From contig JAIGNY010002621.1 in assembly GCA_020152595.1 (NCBI GenBank), positions 2,266,001-2,330,000 of the forward strand: a stretch of 64,000 bases of DNA, given 5' to 3'. The number at the start of each line of letters is the position of its first letter. The stretch's first letter is position 1. This stretch comes from Chiridota heheva (taxonomy: Eukaryota; Echinodermata; Holothuroidea; Apodida; Chiridotidae). Made by a program: the position numbers and the translations under genes. The notes beneath the pieces were generated by a model. That model saw only the letters and a program-made list of their open reading frames with translations. It ran no database searches and was not told the origin of the DNA. This document shows positions 1 to 13,479 of this stretch, one piece after another.

Positions 1-2490
1 ACTTGATACTCGATAGTGGATATTATGTATAAGAGTATGGGGTGTAACAGTGTAAAGACCCGATTGAATACACTATCTGATTATACAACATTTAGCTGTC
101 AAGCGAGATCCATTAATTAAAATCATTTTTAATCATTCTAGTTTAGCTATAAATGGAACCAGTCCAAACAATTGCGCAAAATATGACATATTTCTAACCA
201 ATCAATGAAATGTTATTAATAAGGGAAACGAGTAGACTTCGTTATTAAAGTTTTAGAGTTCTTGATTTAACCACAATGGAAAAAAAGCCAATCAAAGTCT
301 GTCACGCGCCTTAATGGTGCACCAAATCAATAAATCGAAATTAAAAGACAAGGACTTATTTTTTTGGTGAAAGAATGTTGCAGGAAAGAAGCACACATAT
401 CTGCATACCATTCTCCCAAACCAAACTGCCAAAAAAAGTTTACAAGTTCGAATTAAACGTTTAAGATGATTCATGCCACAGGCGGAGAAGCATAGCTAGC
501 CTCTGCTAGGCAAAAAATACAGACTGTATGTATGTCATGTATGTTTCTGTAGTTCTGCTCCTAATTTTGAAATAAATCTGCAAATACAGATATATCGGTT
601 TTGTATATCAAGTGTATTGTACATATACCGTACCAGTATACCTGGTTTTCATATCTTAATATCAATGTATTTTGATGCAGTTGCAGCGTTTTTAATAAGT
701 TTCGGAATACAAGGAGAACCTCTGAAACTTGGCAGATACAGGGATGAAAATGGAAAGCCATGGGAATCAAGAGTGTGAGTTGTCACTAAAGTTCAATTTC
801 AATGCTTCACGGGACTAGATGTTCTCATCAGGGAAAGCTCAGTTTCCAGTCTTCATGGGAATAGATATGCGCATAACAGGTATCGGCTTTCGCTACACAA
901 AATAACAATATTATCTCGGAAATTCAGTTTGTCTATGTTGTATATACAATTATAGTGACAAGCAACATTATCGTCAAAAACGTACACGACCTAACGACGA
1001 TACGGAGTAAATTGCAAAATAGTGTGCTCAGTATGTATGCGTAAGTGTTTCAGCTGTTCAGGATAAAAATGTCCCGATGTGTATGTTGCGTGTGGTGATG
1101 AGTTAGCCCTATTATTCAGTATTAGTTCCCAAATGAAAGAGGATAAATGACAAACATAATTGTACATGAAAATTATGTGTTAAAGAATTCAATAATGTTT
1201 GGTATCAAAAATCAGTGGCAGGCAGTGATGTTAAGCAGGTATAAATTGATCCAAATCCAAATTTGTGGGTTTCAATTACTCCTATATGCCTATGGCACAA
1301 AATCATTTTAAACATACACACAATCAATTACAAACTTCAAATAAGTGAATGGTCACAAGCATGAATTATCTGATAATACAATCGATCAGACATTGATATG
1401 CAAAAACTCAACGTGCTTTTTCACAATTCAAGAATGTTAATATTCTTTTTACCTATATAGAAAATGCTGCATGCCCACAGACCCTTAAAAAGTTTTTCGT
1501 AAGAGTCGATTGTCATGAGAAAAATTGATGGAGAGGAGCAATTCCTAATTGGCTATCCTCGCATGTCAGCCAATTAAAACACCAGATTATTTGCAATAAA
1601 ATGTCTTTTCTGTTTAATTTCTTGCTGGTTTCCATTGAGAATTCGAGAATTAACTATGTAAGCTTACAGTGTGTACCGGTATTTCACGAGATATAATGTT
1701 GAATTCATCTACACTTCCATTCAGATTCAAATTTCTTTCGTATACACTGCACTAAGAAGTCAAACATTTCTTCCATTCAGAATGTAAGGGCCTGGAAATA
1801 CCGCCTAATATCAACTCTACATAAATCACTCTAGTATATGGACTGTTGATAAACTGGACACACTATCCTGACTATGGTCAAGTAAATGTGGTACAAATCA
1901 CATTGAGGTATGGATAAACACAATAAAAGTTTACAGCGAATTGTACAGCAGGTAAATTCCAATGCATAATATTTACATCATCAAGACGGTAAGAACTAAT
2001 ATACCCCCACTATACGCTTTTTGATGCCCCTGCACAATGTATATTTTCGTCACATTAAAGCCGTCGTCCCGATTAACGAATAGCATATTCATCAGTTTAT
2101 AGGCTATACCGAGATTTGTTGTCTCTGTCCGACAGGTAAAATTTATACCAGGCATCAGGGGCAATGTACACGAGTAAATACGAAGTCATATTTCACTGAA
2201 ACGTGTCAGGCAATGATAACCACTGCAAGAGTTGTGGATGCATAGTCAAGGAGCTGCATGTTATATATGACCGGGTAATTCAATGTTTAGACAGTTAAAT
2301 GCGACACATAACTTTTTGATTCATTAGCCCTTCTGCGAGAGCAGGGAGCCGATAATACACAATGTCCGGACGCATGGACAGATAACGTGTGCATAACATG
2401 TACGACATGAAGTCGTTATTAGTCGTATGGGCTAACACTTAAAGAGGTTTCTCCGTGGGTAAATACAAATATCTTCAATAAAAACTATTC
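1..2490. other. No recognised feature
   Basis: AT-rich sequence without a credible coding frame, tRNA or repeat that I can name. Confidence 0.5.
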
Positions 2491-2494
2491 AGTT

Positions 2495-2790
2495 ATTCAA
2501 AGTCTTGCCCCTCCCCACCCAGAACATTTTGTAAAGTGACATATTTTGTCGGATTTATAGGCTTCCCCCTCCCCCTCCATGAGACAAAATTGCCCCTCTT
2601 GCCCAAATTCCTCGCGCCGCCACTGCAGAGGGGTAGGAACCGAAGGACACTAGGGGACGTGCCCCTACTTTTCCAAAAAATGGCAAAAGTGCGCCTGTTG
2701 CAAGTAAAAAGTGCCCTTCTTACAAGTAAAAAGTGACACTTTTGCAAGCAAGAGTGCCTCTCTTGAAAATAATAACTTGATGCCCCTTTT
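2495..2790. repeat. hAT-like remnant
   Basis: CCCCTCCCC runs and CGCGCCGCCACTGCAGAGG resemble the ends of the hAT-like elements elsewhere in the window, here without a partner end. The overlapping open frames on both strands arise from this low-complexity text. Confidence 0.35.
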
Positions 2791-3335
2791 AAAAAAAAAT
2801 ATTTTAAAAATAATAAAAAATACCCATGGATTACTGATTAGGATGATGTAGAAACTTGTGTAAAACGGTTCATTTATTTTAAAATATTAGAGAATTAGGG
2901 TAGATCCATGCGCACCCGGAGTGCGCTCCTTAAAATGTCAGAAACATTTGCACAATTTGTGTTATCCTTCATATTTTGTTAATTGCTTTTCAAAACATTC
3001 TCTCAGAAGTGGGCCAAATTAGAACACTTTGGTCTAGGATCGATTAGCGCTACTTCTATTTGATATTCATGGATCCGCCAGTCCAAAGTCGTGCCCCCTC
3101 TCCCCCTTCACTCACACACACACTTTTTGAAACCTTCCTACCCCTTTGATATGAACAATATATCAGTATCGGGTGATGAAACACTAACAATAGTTTTTCG
3201 AATTTACACAATATAGTCAGATAGTCATTCCTGCATTTGAATGTCGGTATATTTACACTGTCTTTGTCACTAAGCCCGACATACTTCACAGTACAATCAT
3301 TCTGAACTTTAACTTTTTCTAACAATAAAACGGTT

Positions 3336-3535
3336 GAAATTGTGTACCTTTTTAACAGACTAGGTGTATAGAAATCATATAGATATTATCCCATTTTATG
3401 GAAATTTTTCATCGTTTGTATATCTCTAAGACATAGAAATTGTGTACCTTTTTAACAGACTAGGTGTATAGAAATCATATAGATATTATCCCATTTTATG
3501 GAAATTTTTCATCGTTCGTATATCTCTAAGACATA
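3336..3535. repeat. 100 bp tandem duplication
   Basis: Two adjacent exactly 100-base copies starting GAAATTGTGTACCTTTTTAA and ending CTCTAAGACATA. They differ at one base (CGTTTG versus CGTTCG near 3416/3516), so the duplication is recent or is an assembly artefact. Confidence 0.97.
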
Positions 3536-3599
3536 CCGGTATGCTGGCTGGAGGCATGTCTTTTTTCTCTCATATAATAGCACAATGAAACAAATACTA

Positions 3600-6500
3600 A
3601 GGGCTCCTGAATGTTAAACGAAGGTGGGTCGAATGCGGTAGCTCGACTACAGTCTTAATTGTATAGTCCTAACTTAAAAAATATGGCCCCTTTTGCAGTT
3701 TTATATAAACTTTATTATATTATAATCCACTGTGCATGGCTTTTTAACCGGTTAATGGTCGATGCTGTCGCTTTCACCCGTTCATATTGCAGTACTCTTG
3801 CTGCCCCTCACATGCACACACACTTTCGATGGGCAAATTCCGCTTATGCATATATTTGAAAAAAATTCTTAACAGATTATATATAGGCCTATATAGATAT
3901 TCTTAACAGACATCATACAACATCCTAAACAGCTAAACATCAGGTTTTTTTTTTCTGTCATAATTCTTTGAATTGGTGCAACAAATTTTGACTAAATGTC
4001 TTGTCGCTTTTTACAATCACTTTTGATGCTGATATAAAAGGTACTTTTCGTCATCCTGTCCCAGCAATTGTCCTGTCCTAGCAATTTGTACTGTTGACAC
4101 CTACAAGTTTTCGCGGGGGGACATGTATGTTCCCCAACTTTTTGAGATAGGCACAATAAGTTGAACCTTGCTATATGACCGTTACTGCGATATTATTAAT
4201 TTCTGAGGCCTTGACCCGGAAGTTCGAATTGAGCATTTCGTGGTTTGTAAAACGATCACTCCCGAATGAATCCGGATAATTCAAATTGCTCTAACTTATG
4301 CAGTTTCAATGTTCGTCACTACAGGAGAAGATTAAATGACGTACAAGACATTATATTTCGGGTTAAATCGGGATCCGAGCATTTTCAGTCTCGGTAAAGT
4401 TCCCAAAATAAAGATTTTTCGTGGCCCATTTTGTGATGATCTTTGAAAAGGTAAGATTCGTCAATCGTTTTTCTGATCTGTGAAAGTCACTTTTCCTCAT
4501 AGCAGACAACTTTTTATTAGGCTCAGTATGCTTTTATAAAGTGAACTATTAGTGTCGTCAAATTTAAGCCACTTTTAAGTACTTTTAGTGGGATGAAAAA
4601 TGCTCAGGAAAAATGCCAGTCCAAATTCTCACTTCTTAGACCTAATTTCCTTCCTAACGTGATAAGGTGTGGCTTTTCTGTAACACTAGGTTGTTATTAT
4701 GGCAATGCATTGAGACATAGGACGGAATTATGCAAAATAAAATTAATTTGGTTGTACGATTATTGACAGAGCTTACGGATATAAACAAATGATATTCTTG
4801 TTACCGTTATCCACAATTTTGGATTTGCTGGTACTAGGTTTAGGCCTACCAAAGAACGATCTGTTTATGCACCAAATTTAGGCCCTAGGCCTAGTGGCAC
4901 TGGCAGTAGGCATACTAGGTCTAGTACTAAGGCCTACTAGGGCCTATTACTGTAGTATGACCCGAATTTGTTACCCACCTTAGCGAAGTCGGACAAAATT
5001 GTTATGTAAAAAAAGTCCATTTTCATGATTGATGAGTACAGAGTAGGCATATGAAGGTGCATGAGAGACATAAGGCCTAGATCATGGCCATGCCTCAAAT
5101 ACCATGTAGGCCTAGAAGCCTATTCCATTGATTGCCTTACTCAGTCAGACCAATAACTGAATAGTCCCTGCTTAGAAGTTAGACTAGACCAGTACTATTA
5201 TGAGTCACCCCACAAAATAATTTGCGACATAGGGCCTACCGGCAGTTGACCACATCAATTATTACATAACAGAACTTCAGCAGACAAAAACTGATCCAAG
5301 TGAATGCTGGAAATGGCAGTTCCATAAATATAATATATAAAGCATACATTCACAGCCCGCATCATCCCCGTGTTAGATTGCCCTTAGTATTGATATTCTT
5401 ACTAAAATCTTACCTTATGATTGATATTCTTAGTGTTTTAAAATGTAAGCATACAACATTGATAATAATTTGCTAAGTTCTAATATTACTCATTCTTTTT
5501 GTGTAACATTCTTAAGAGCAACTGCAGATTCTAACACAATTTAGGAATTATAGTAGTATCCCCTTTAGTTTGCGTGTCCCGAAGTGTTGGAAATTTGTTA
5601 ATATTTACCGTCTTCTCTGGTATGTCCTAACTAAAGTAACAGTTTAATATACTGTAGTCCTACTAAGTTTGTTGGAGTAGTCATGGTCATACTCAGATAA
5701 TTTCAGACTACTATGAAATATTTGAAAATTATTATGTCATCTTTGACATCAAAAACAAAACTTCTGTGTCAACTTCTGAAACTGTCATGCAGACGCAATG
5801 CAGGCTGCACAGTTACAAAATAGTATGACCCTTAACATTGCATCGTGGTACTGTTAATGAATGTTGATTATTTGCTACTTTTTCGCAACTTTTTTTGTCA
5901 AAAATGTGCCAATTTACTTTTGGATCACAGAAATAACACAAAAAACATAACATAAAACTGATATTGGTTTTGAACATAAGTTTGCAGTGCCCGATCATAC
6001 ATTGTATATTTACCTTTTACACAACGCCTTGATATAGAAAGTTTATAAAATGTTAACTAGTTTAAATTACAACAAAATGTTTTTTTTTTTTTGTTTGTTC
6101 CAAAAACAATTTTATCAAAATTCTGGCATGTTGAAAAGTTAAGCACATAGGTCTGTAGGTAGAGCTGTTTTTCTGAGTTGATTTGAAGCATACTCTTTAT
6201 CATTATCTGACTAGACCAGTATAGAGCATTAATGCAGAAATAATTTTTTTTTTTTTTTTTTCTAAATGAGTGATGGAACAAGCTACAGTAATATACACTA
6301 TTTTGATGTTCTTGTTCTCAGTCTTGTTCTCACTTTAGAACTGATATCATTTAAAACATTTCATGCTTGTTGTTCTACATTTGCAGATTTGTGATTATTT
6401 CATGCTTTCACAGGCCCCATCAGAAAACCAATTTTTATGTTGTACATGTAGATCTGAAAATGCTTTACATTTTTTTTAGATCTTCAGCAATACTGAGATA

Positions 6501-9500
6501 GACAACAAATTTTGTTAACTCTGTTGATTCTCAGTTTGGCCCCTTAGATACAGTATATATAAAGCAGTGTACTGTTGACAGGACTTTACAGTAACATTAT
6601 GTACATCGTCTTCAAAAATCTTGTCATTACAGTTCATTTATTCTGTCATATTGTTTTTGTAGATTGAAAAGAGTATAAATTGGGTGTAGTTGGTTCCATA
6701 TGGAGTGTTACTCTCTTTTATAGTTCTGCTATTATATTGCAGCCATTTTTCTCACCTTCATACATTCATTCTTAAGAAAGCTAACAATTGATTTTACACA
6801 AATTGCCTTCATGCATGTTGCTTCAAGGCCCTATACTGTATATCTAGAAATAACAAATCATATTCATTTCAGAACAGTGTATATTAGGGGAAAAGATTTA
6901 AGATTTTAATATAAATCACTGATTTTTGCAGCCCAGAATGTAAGAAGGGTCAATGTTTACATTGTTAAAATGCTGTCTTGTCTACTTGAAATTACTCTTT
7001 GTGCTACTTGCAAAAATATTTGAATTCTGCTTCTGCTCAAACACTGAAAGAGCTCAAAACTTCAATTAAAAACACATTTGGTCAAAAAAAATTGTATAGC
7101 AAAACCTAAATGATTTGTATAGCAAAACCATCATTTTTTTTTTTTTTACCTCACATGTCATATTTTTATTCATAACCTACAGTATCATTTGATGTTTTTT
7201 TTTTTCAAAGTATCCCTCAGTTGTTTGAGAGGAAAGTACTGCAGCATCACATTGTCTTGATATTAACTTATCACTACCTTTTACTTTTCCTCAAAGATTG
7301 TGGCAGAGCAACAGAGAAATCAAATAAGTACTATATTTCTAAAAGAAAAAATGTGCTCAAATAAGTGCAGTATCAGGACTAGATCTGTATTTACCCATCA
7401 GTCATTTAGCTTGCATGGAAGCTACAGCAACACCAACTGAAGAAAAATGCTGTGACTGACAGTGATACAGCATCGAATGATGTCTCCATCCATCCATCCT
7501 TTTTTTACAGCATACTTCATACATGATAAAATGAAATAAGTGTTTATACTATATGTGAAATATTGTTTCATGAGATGATTCTTTCATATTATATCTTTCT
7601 TTGTTTTACCTGCAGTAATGAATTGGATCAGTACATTTTGATATTGGAGCAGTGTAAGACATGAATATGGGTACCACAATATATCTTTGCATCAACAGAA
7701 AAGGTAAACAAGATGCAGATGGTTTAATGTCTTATGCAAACTATCATTATTGGTCCTTTAGAAAACTCAACTTAGAAAAAGTAAAGTGCCATGTAACTGG
7801 TTAATGGTCAATAATTACCATCTTTAACAATAATGTTATTATTATAAAACAATAATTAATTTGTATAGTGCAAAATCATGTTAAGCATTTCTATGTGCTG
7901 TACAAAGAGAAAATGATGGGAGGAGCAGGAAAATAAGTAGAACTTTTTAAGGATTCTTTTAGAATATATTGATGAAATTTTTTGTCCATTTTCTGACACC
8001 AGGGTGAGGCATTGATAGATTTGTTGATATCTAATAGTCTTTTATTTGTAGCACTTCATAGACACATACTTCGAAAGGCTGTCATAAAAGACTAGTGACA
8101 TCTAGAACATTTACCTTACAGTTTGGTGCAAGAAAATATTGACAAGGAAGTCTAGTTAAAAAAGCATATTAAGTTTCAGACAAACACAGCAAATCAAAAT
8201 TTGAGCTTTATTAGGTATGTATAATATGTGATGTAATGCAGTATGATATAAAATATTTTTATAGTGTAATATATTGTCTTTTTCCTCTATTGACTGAGAT
8301 AATTTATTTTTCACTGTGGGATATGGCAAACAAAAAAAAAAAAAGCTAGTTGCTCTCTTTGAAACTATTGTAGATTACAATTTCGAAAAAAAAAACAGGA
8401 AATGAAGGGCAGTTCCACTCACGAGACAACCAACACTTTGTATTTGTGTGAACAATTATTTGTTGTGTTATTTCACAAAGCTTTAAAATACTCAATTTAA
8501 AACTAAATTTAATTTACATCATTAACTGATGTCTGGTCCTTTAAAGCAAACATATAAAGCTTGCTCAGATGTAAAGTGAAATATACCTGTAGTCCAAATC
8601 AAAGTTTAAAAGTCTACGAATGGGTAGGTGAAAAGCTTTATGTAATTTTTATATTTCCTTCCTAAATTTCAGTTCTTGAAAATGAGGACAAAGTCTATTC
8701 CTGCTAGATTATGGTTAAGGGTATGGTCAACACTTAAAAACGTTTGGTTAAAATTCCTTTCCATTTTTCACAAATGTGTGACAATGAATTAAAAAAAAAA
8801 AGAAAGGGGTTACATAAGGAAATAGGAACTTCCGCCCACTCATACATCAGAAGAGGAACATAAAGAGGAAACAAATTTGCATATTTTGGCCTGAAAATTC
8901 AAAATGCTCTAAAATGGTCAATTTTTAACCGATTTGGATGATTTTTTTTTGCTATTTTCCATGGATTTTAAAGCAATTTAGCATAAGTTGCTGCTACACA
9001 TCCATATATCTTTAAAGAAGCACTTATACATATGAAGGGTTTAATGCATTGCTTATTTGTGATGAAGTTGAAACAAGACTTACATTTGAACCAAAAGAGA
9101 TAAATAAATTGTACTATCAAATAAAGTATTTTCTTTGACTTTTCTTAAGTGTTATGTGAATGTTTGTATTTGTGTACCATTTATCCCTAATTATTTATCT
9201 ATAAATTCATCTGCCTCAAACAAGGATAGACATACCAGTTTTGTATGTATTTTGTGTTTTAGGTTACTGTAGATCTGATGGAGCCACTTTTTTTTTAACT
9301 GAAATAGCAAACAGGCTAGTTGTAACAGACCTGCAAGGTACACATGAATGTCCTGCATTCGCAAAGTAATGTGTTGTGTAACACTAAACTAATCCAATAA
9401 TTTATTCGTGTATTTTTGTCAGAAACAAGGATGGAAAGTATAACAGTAATATTGAAAAGACTTTCTATGCAACCGACAACCCAGAGAAGAGTTATGCCCA

Positions 9501-10530
9501 ACTTTCAAATGCTTATTCTCGAAAAGATTTAATAGATAATTGGAAAAGAATAATGCACCATCAGTTGTAAAATCTAATTGGATTTGAACAAACAAAAAGT
9601 GCTACAATGATTTTACTGAAAAGTGTGAGGCAGATTTTCCACGGACGAAGGAAAACCACATTGTGTTAAAAGTTACCTTACATTTAATTATTGATGTATG
9701 TCTGTAAGAGAGGTACATTTTCCATTAAAAAAATTGCTATCATGATCTTAGTTAATATATGTTTATTGGGTTAGGGACTCTCTGGTACTGTGGTGGTGCT
9801 ATATTGGTTATTTATTGGGTTATACCACTCATGTGAAGCCTGAGATAAGAACCTGTATTAAACATTCAGCCTTTCCTGAAAACGGCTCATTCACACAGAA
9901 GAGGGGATGGCATTTGGCGAATGGAAAATTTGCAATGACTTAAAATAACTTAATTTCTGTTTGGAACTTGGAAGCACCTTGGATCATTCAGATTATCTTC
10001 AAGCACATCCAGATGAAAACAGTATCACAACATTGACAGACTGACAGTTAGTGACAAGGAGACGCGGCACAGCCCTCTGACTACATCACTTGTATGCCTT
10101 ATAGTCATTGATTTCCCTATCATTTTACTCCTCTCAGGCCTTTCCCATGATTGTTTGCGATAGGTTGCCCCAGCCCTCATAATAGTGCTTTAATATTATA
10201 GGTTATCCGAGCTCCCGTGGTGGGGACTGCTCCTCAGCGGTGTTATGTATACCCCTTACGTGCAACTATTCATGATCTTCTATTGGTCAAGAGTTTTATT
10301 CTCCAATGGATTGCTTAGTGACAGTGCCCTTCATGTCCCACCCTATTCACTCCCAACTGACAGTTTGCCCCACATTGCACAGAAGAAGAACCACTTGAAT
10401 TCATGACAGATGGACAGACTTATTTAAAGCTGGAATGTTAATTCAACCAAGTCTGGAGTTCCATGTTACACAGGTGAGTTATAAAAGTTTCAGAGGTAAA
10501 CATTCCTACCAGGTGTGTAACAACATGGTT
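3600..10530. other. Gene-free stretch as far as seen
   Basis: AT-rich with many T and A runs and 'aggcctag' words at 4840-5110. An acceptor-like TTTTACCTGCAG at about 7616 is followed by no usable frame. Could be intron or intergenic DNA. Confidence 0.4.
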
Positions 10531-10534
10531 GGTA

Positions 10535-10790
10535 AGGAGCAGAGACGTCACTATAAGGGGGGGTGGGGTTGGGGTGCCCCTCCCCAAAATGGGACGCCAG
10601 TTGGAAAATTAACATGGCAGTTGGAAATCCAACCGTTCCTCTTCGGGGAACCCTCATAAATCCACCCAGTTGGGAAACTGATGCCTCCCCCCCCTCCCCC
10701 CCCCCCCCCACCACCACCACCACCATTCAGAAGACCCTGAGCCCAATCAGAATACCCCAGCGACGTTCTTGGTAAGGAGACACAAGTGAC
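10535..10790. repeat. hAT-like G/C-run remnant
   Basis: GACGTCACTATAAGGGGGGG, GGGGTGCCCCTCCCC and a long C run with CCACCACCACC. It looks like a degraded purine-rich arm of the hAT-like family. Confidence 0.35.
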
Positions 10791-11017
10791 TTGGAGTTAA
10801 AAGTGCCAGCATATCAGGTTTGTGCTTCTATTCCCAGGGTCTCTAACCAATGAGGTACCACTTTTAATGGGTAAACCTCCATACTATGCCAGTGTGATTA
10901 AAGTGTTTGCGTACATCTCAACGTAAATGTAAGCGGCTCAAGCAATGTCATATTGCAAATACTTGGACAAGGGTCCCGAACACAATATCCCCATGGACGA
11001 TAGCTGCACCACTGATT

Positions 11018-11212
11018 GTGGTGTAGCCAGCATTCAAAAAGTGAGGGTCCAAGACCCCCTCCAAAGACAAAAGTGTTCAAATTTAGCCCAATTCTGAAGG
11101 CAATTTTGAAAAGCGAAATATATATAAACAACAAAGATTATCCCAATTTTTGAAAATTTTCCTGTGAAAATGGGTCCCCCCCCCCTTCCCCATTCACCCG
11201 TGGCTACACCAC
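11018..11212. mobile_element. Short TIR element, 195 bp
   Basis: Ends GTGGTGTAGCCA and TGGCTACACCAC are perfect 12-base inverted repeats. The interior has the G/C-run style of the other hAT-like remnants. No convincing target duplication is seen. Confidence 0.5.
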
Positions 11213-11900
11213 TGACTACAGAGCATGTTGAAGTCCCATGCTATGTATATGAGAATAGCTGCAAATTAACATTTTTCAACTTATTTTGGGAGCCTGCCCC
11301 TTCACAGTGATGTGTTCTAAATAATTCAACAAGGGGTTCCCATTAAACAGTGCTGACCTAAATATGTAAAAAAAAGCCCAACTTTTGCCACAAAATCAAA
11401 AAAAAGTAATAGATATATAAACAACTCATTTTCCAGGCGAAATATGAAAGCTGTCACGGTTTTGGGGCCCCAGAGCCCCCTCTCACTAAATTTCAGAAAA
11501 TTGTGTTCGATTGTTGGCTGATAGGAATAAAAAAAAAAAAAAAAATGACCAAATTTGTAATAAATGTTACCTCATATTATTAAATGAGGTAAATTGGGTC
11601 CGTAAAATACTTATGGGGCCTACTTATCTATCTAAACTTGACAGTTATAAAAATTGGGAGGTATCTAGCTTTTCAAACGCTAAAGCTGATATGACGGGTA
11701 CACATCTCGAAATTAGGTATGAAATTACTCTTATAAATCACAAAATAAACTCTTTCTCTTGATATACAATCGAATCTAAGAGTATTTTGTAAACCTCGAG
11801 CGTTTATTTCCCCTCCAATAGCATCAGTTGTTCTTGAGAGGCAGGAGCGCTGTAGATCGTCTATTGGTGTTGTACATCCGTTTTACGGACATACACTCAA

Positions 11901-11910
11901 TGCGCATGCG
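11901..11910. promoter_or_regulatory. NRF1-type palindrome upstream of a candidate first exon
   Basis: TGCGCATGCG contains the central palindrome of the NRF1 consensus (GCGCATGCGC). It lies nine bases before an ATG whose context, TAATCATGGCGTC, also resembles a YY1 element. Both motifs are typical of animal housekeeping promoters near the transcription start. Motif match is seen; promoter function is inferred. Confidence 0.45.
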
Positions 11911-11918
11911 TTATAATC

Positions 11919-12061
11919 ATGGCGTCAATTCAAGCCGACAGCGGGTCTAATCGAATTGTGATAGAACTTTTCTTAGGCTCTTGGTTTGTGATTTGTCCTA
12001 AGATGAATTTGAAAATTTTTTTTCATAGTTTAAACAACATTTGGTTTTACTTCACAAATTG
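11919..12061 (+). CDS. Candidate first coding exon, unidentified protein
   Basis: From the ATG at 11919 the frame is open for 47 codons plus two bases and ends at a near-perfect 5' splice site, AATTG|GTAAGT, followed by a T-rich intron start. The peptide begins MASIQADSGSNRIVIELFLG and contains an aromatic, hydrophobic second half (SWFVICPKMNLK, then an FFHSLNNIWFYF stretch). I do not recognise it. Support comes from the promoter-type motif immediately upstream, the start context and the donor. No matching downstream exon was found; the next 700 bases hold the (TAA)n array and a MITE, which would sit in the intron. It could instead be a noncoding first exon or a chance frame. Confidence 0.35.
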
Positions 12062-12363
12062 GTAAGTTTTTTTTTCGTGATTTTTATTTTTGTATCGGTC
12101 GGTTGTCAATTTTATCACGGTTTTTTTTATCTTTCATAGGCTGTTGTGCAAAAAGTAGTGCTCACATTGTGACATAAAACGATGTCGTTAATTCTTAAAA
12201 GTCGTATCTTTTATCGTGTATCCATACGATAAATATGTGTTCTTCGGTTTTAGAGCAAATTGCCTGATCTAGAACAGAGATTAAATGGAAATTCATCACT
12301 CGAATTCAAATTGATTGTCACGTGATTTTGATTAAAGTTTTCGGGTCAATCGAGGTCATGTTT

Positions 12364-12780
<417 letters not shown>

Positions 12781-12860
12781 TAAATCAAAATAAACAAATA
12801 ACCAGAACCAAAAGGTTTTGTGGTTCCAATGCTTTTTTCATGCTGATTGATTTTGTACTA

Positions 12861-13426
12861 AAGGATTAATTCAGGGGTCAAGCATGTCCATCGTATATGA
12901 AAGAGGACTTCACAAGAAACAAAATAGTAAAGAAAACACTCCAACATCTTATTCCGGTTAGGAGATATCTAAGTTTAAAGTTTGGTATCATTTGTGTAGA
13001 AACGACTGAAATCCGACCAGTTGTGATGTCATAGCCTCAGATTACTCAAAGTCTTTATGTATTCTATCATATTTTGACCTGCAATTGTGTGGCTTAAAAA
13101 TCATGAGATATGTCAAAAAAGTAGTAAAAGTGAATCTAGGAAGGGTATTTATAATATACCACCTGAAGAAAGTTTGAGGAAAAATAATTTAAATAGTGAA
13201 AGAATTAAATACACTTTCTTTAAAATACATAAAGACTTTAAGGAATCTGAGACTGTGACATCACAACTAGTCTGATTTCAGTCGTTTCTACGGAAATTAT
13301 ACCAAACTTTAAACTTGAATTTCTCCTTAACGGAAGAAGATTTTGTAATGCTTTCTTCACCATTATGATTCTTTTAAAGTCATCTTTCATATAAGATGGA
13401 CATGCTTGACCACTGAACTAATCCTT
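12861..13426. mobile_element. MITE with about 210 bp terminal inverted repeats
   Basis: Left arm starts AAGGATTAATTCAGGGGTCA; the right arm's complement starts AAGGATTAGTTCAGTGGTCA. The match continues through AAGCATGTCCATC, TATATGAAAGA and AGTTTAAAGTTTGGTAT, GTAGAAACGACTGAAATC, GTTGTGATGTCA and CAAAGTCTTTATGTAT, leaving a loop of about 110 bases. TA flanks both ends (12859-12860 and 13427-13428). An AT-rich frame in the loop (13087-13275) is not called as coding. Confidence 0.85.
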
Positions 13427-13479
13427 TAACTGTTATGTCGATGCATATCATGAAATATTTTAGACTTCGTATTTACAAG

